In this document: positions 63,534-64,000 of the stretch, piece by piece
Layout: each line of letters opens with the position of its first letter
Position numbering within the stretch: the stretch's first letter is position 1
Source of the DNA: Nemertoderma westbladi
Taxonomy: Eukaryota > Xenacoelomorpha > Nemertodermatida > Nemertodermatidae
Assembly (NCBI GenBank): GCA_032718475.1
Contig: JAUCBJ010008640.1
Location: forward strand, 1-64,000
Length of the DNA: 64,000 nucleotides
Reading direction: 5' to 3'
Notes under the pieces: generated by a model
The model's database searches: none
What the model saw: the letters and a program-made list of their open reading frames with translations, nothing else
Told to the model about the DNA's origin: nothing
Made by a program: the position numbers and the translations under genes

Positions 63534-64000
63534 ACAGCACTTTTCACTTTGAACACAAAATTTTTAATTCACTTATACGATGCCATAAATTCACATTTTC
63601 AGGTTTTCTGGAGCGCTGATTCTAATGGAATATATTTCTATTATGCCAGATCATTGCTACTCGTATTTTTACGTAGTTTCACGTAATATTGCAAATTGTG
63701 GTGCTAGCACCAAATTTCGTACCCATCACAAAAAAGTACAAGTTTGAGATGTCCAGTGCTGTTTTTATTGATTCCATTGAATTCAGAACCCTCGCCAACC
63801 CGCATAGCGCAAGAAACAAGGTGACGCAATCACTTGTTGTATTTGATGGGTTTCAAAATTTAGTGCTAGCACCAAATTTTGCACCCACTTCCGAAAAATA
63901 CAAGGTTGAGATGTCTAGTTAGATAATTAACAAGCAATCTACACAACAGTAAGGCCCCAACAGTCTTTTCATATCTAAACTAAACTTTCGGACACAATCT

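Larger units (their letters stand above)
61943..64000. mobile_element. piggyBac-like element, copy 2 (inverted, interrupted, runs off the window)
   Basis: TTAA (61943-61946) and CCCTATTAGTAGCGGGC start an element inverted relative to copy 1, matching the end TAGCCCGGTACTAATAGGG at 59783-59800 by complement. Homology stops near 62034 and resumes at about 63534 (CAGCACTTTTC...), continuing to the window edge with the GGTGCTAGCACC units. About 1.5 kb of other DNA lies between. The plus strand is open at 63689-63922 (VLAPNFVPITKKYKFEMSS), the counterpart of the minus-strand frame in copy 1. Confidence 0.78.

Overview
The window looks like repeat-dense, AT-rich genomic DNA from an invertebrate animal. 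It has spliced genes with GT-AG introns, a BEL/Pao LTR retrotransposon, endonuclease-type LINEs, a tRNA-derived SINE whose body resembles, from memory, the central domain of mollusc Ceph/Meta-type SINEs, and many foldback elements. I see no bacterial operons, CRISPR arrays, rRNA genes or stand-alone tRNA genes. A lophotrochozoan such as a mollusc is my best guess, and it is weak.

Layout. 1-5189 is one satellite array of 17/18-bp units. 5190-7349 is non-coding with short tandem duplications. 7350-15056 is a nest: a plus-strand LINE (here LINE-A) is split by a minus-strand LINE of another family (LINE-B, itself carrying a 1.1-kb insert with a CG-rich minisatellite), by a SINE, and by a small DNA transposon that contains a further LINE-A fragment. 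15062-15577 is a decayed gag-like remnant. 18251-24095 holds the 3' part of a spliced host gene: at least six exons, all joined in phase 1, encoding a Thr/Pro-rich linker and a ten-cysteine module. Its last intron carries a LINE-A insertion that duplicated the 3' splice site. 24.1-29.4 kb is intergenic with hairpin-rich repeats and a second SINE copy.

29410-46231 is a very young BEL/Pao element, 16.8 kb long, on the minus strand. Its two 1197-bp LTRs look identical by eye and it is flanked by the 5-bp duplication CGATT. From its 5' side (high coordinates) it has a 1.9-kb leader rich in ACCGGTA, a 2217-residue Gag-protease-RT-RNase H ORF with an unusual coiled-coil-like extension, a 1.1-kb unexplained insert, a separate integrase ORF, and a further zinc-knuckle gene ('gene X', 30685-32133). 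Gene X is open over 483 codons except for three in-frame stop codons, with no frameshift. Because the LTRs show no divergence, these stops were probably already present in the copied RNA.

47035-53085 is a 33-bp minisatellite encoding an 11-residue repeat in one frame, split by a nearly complete LINE-A (48092-51846). 53123-53395 is a small acidic ORF. 55350-58210 holds two adjacent giant foldback elements. 58410-59800 is a non-autonomous element with piggyBac-like TTAA ends, and a second copy runs off the right edge. Between them, 60229-61148 is a broken Ulp1-like protease gene whose catalytic cysteine position reads serine.
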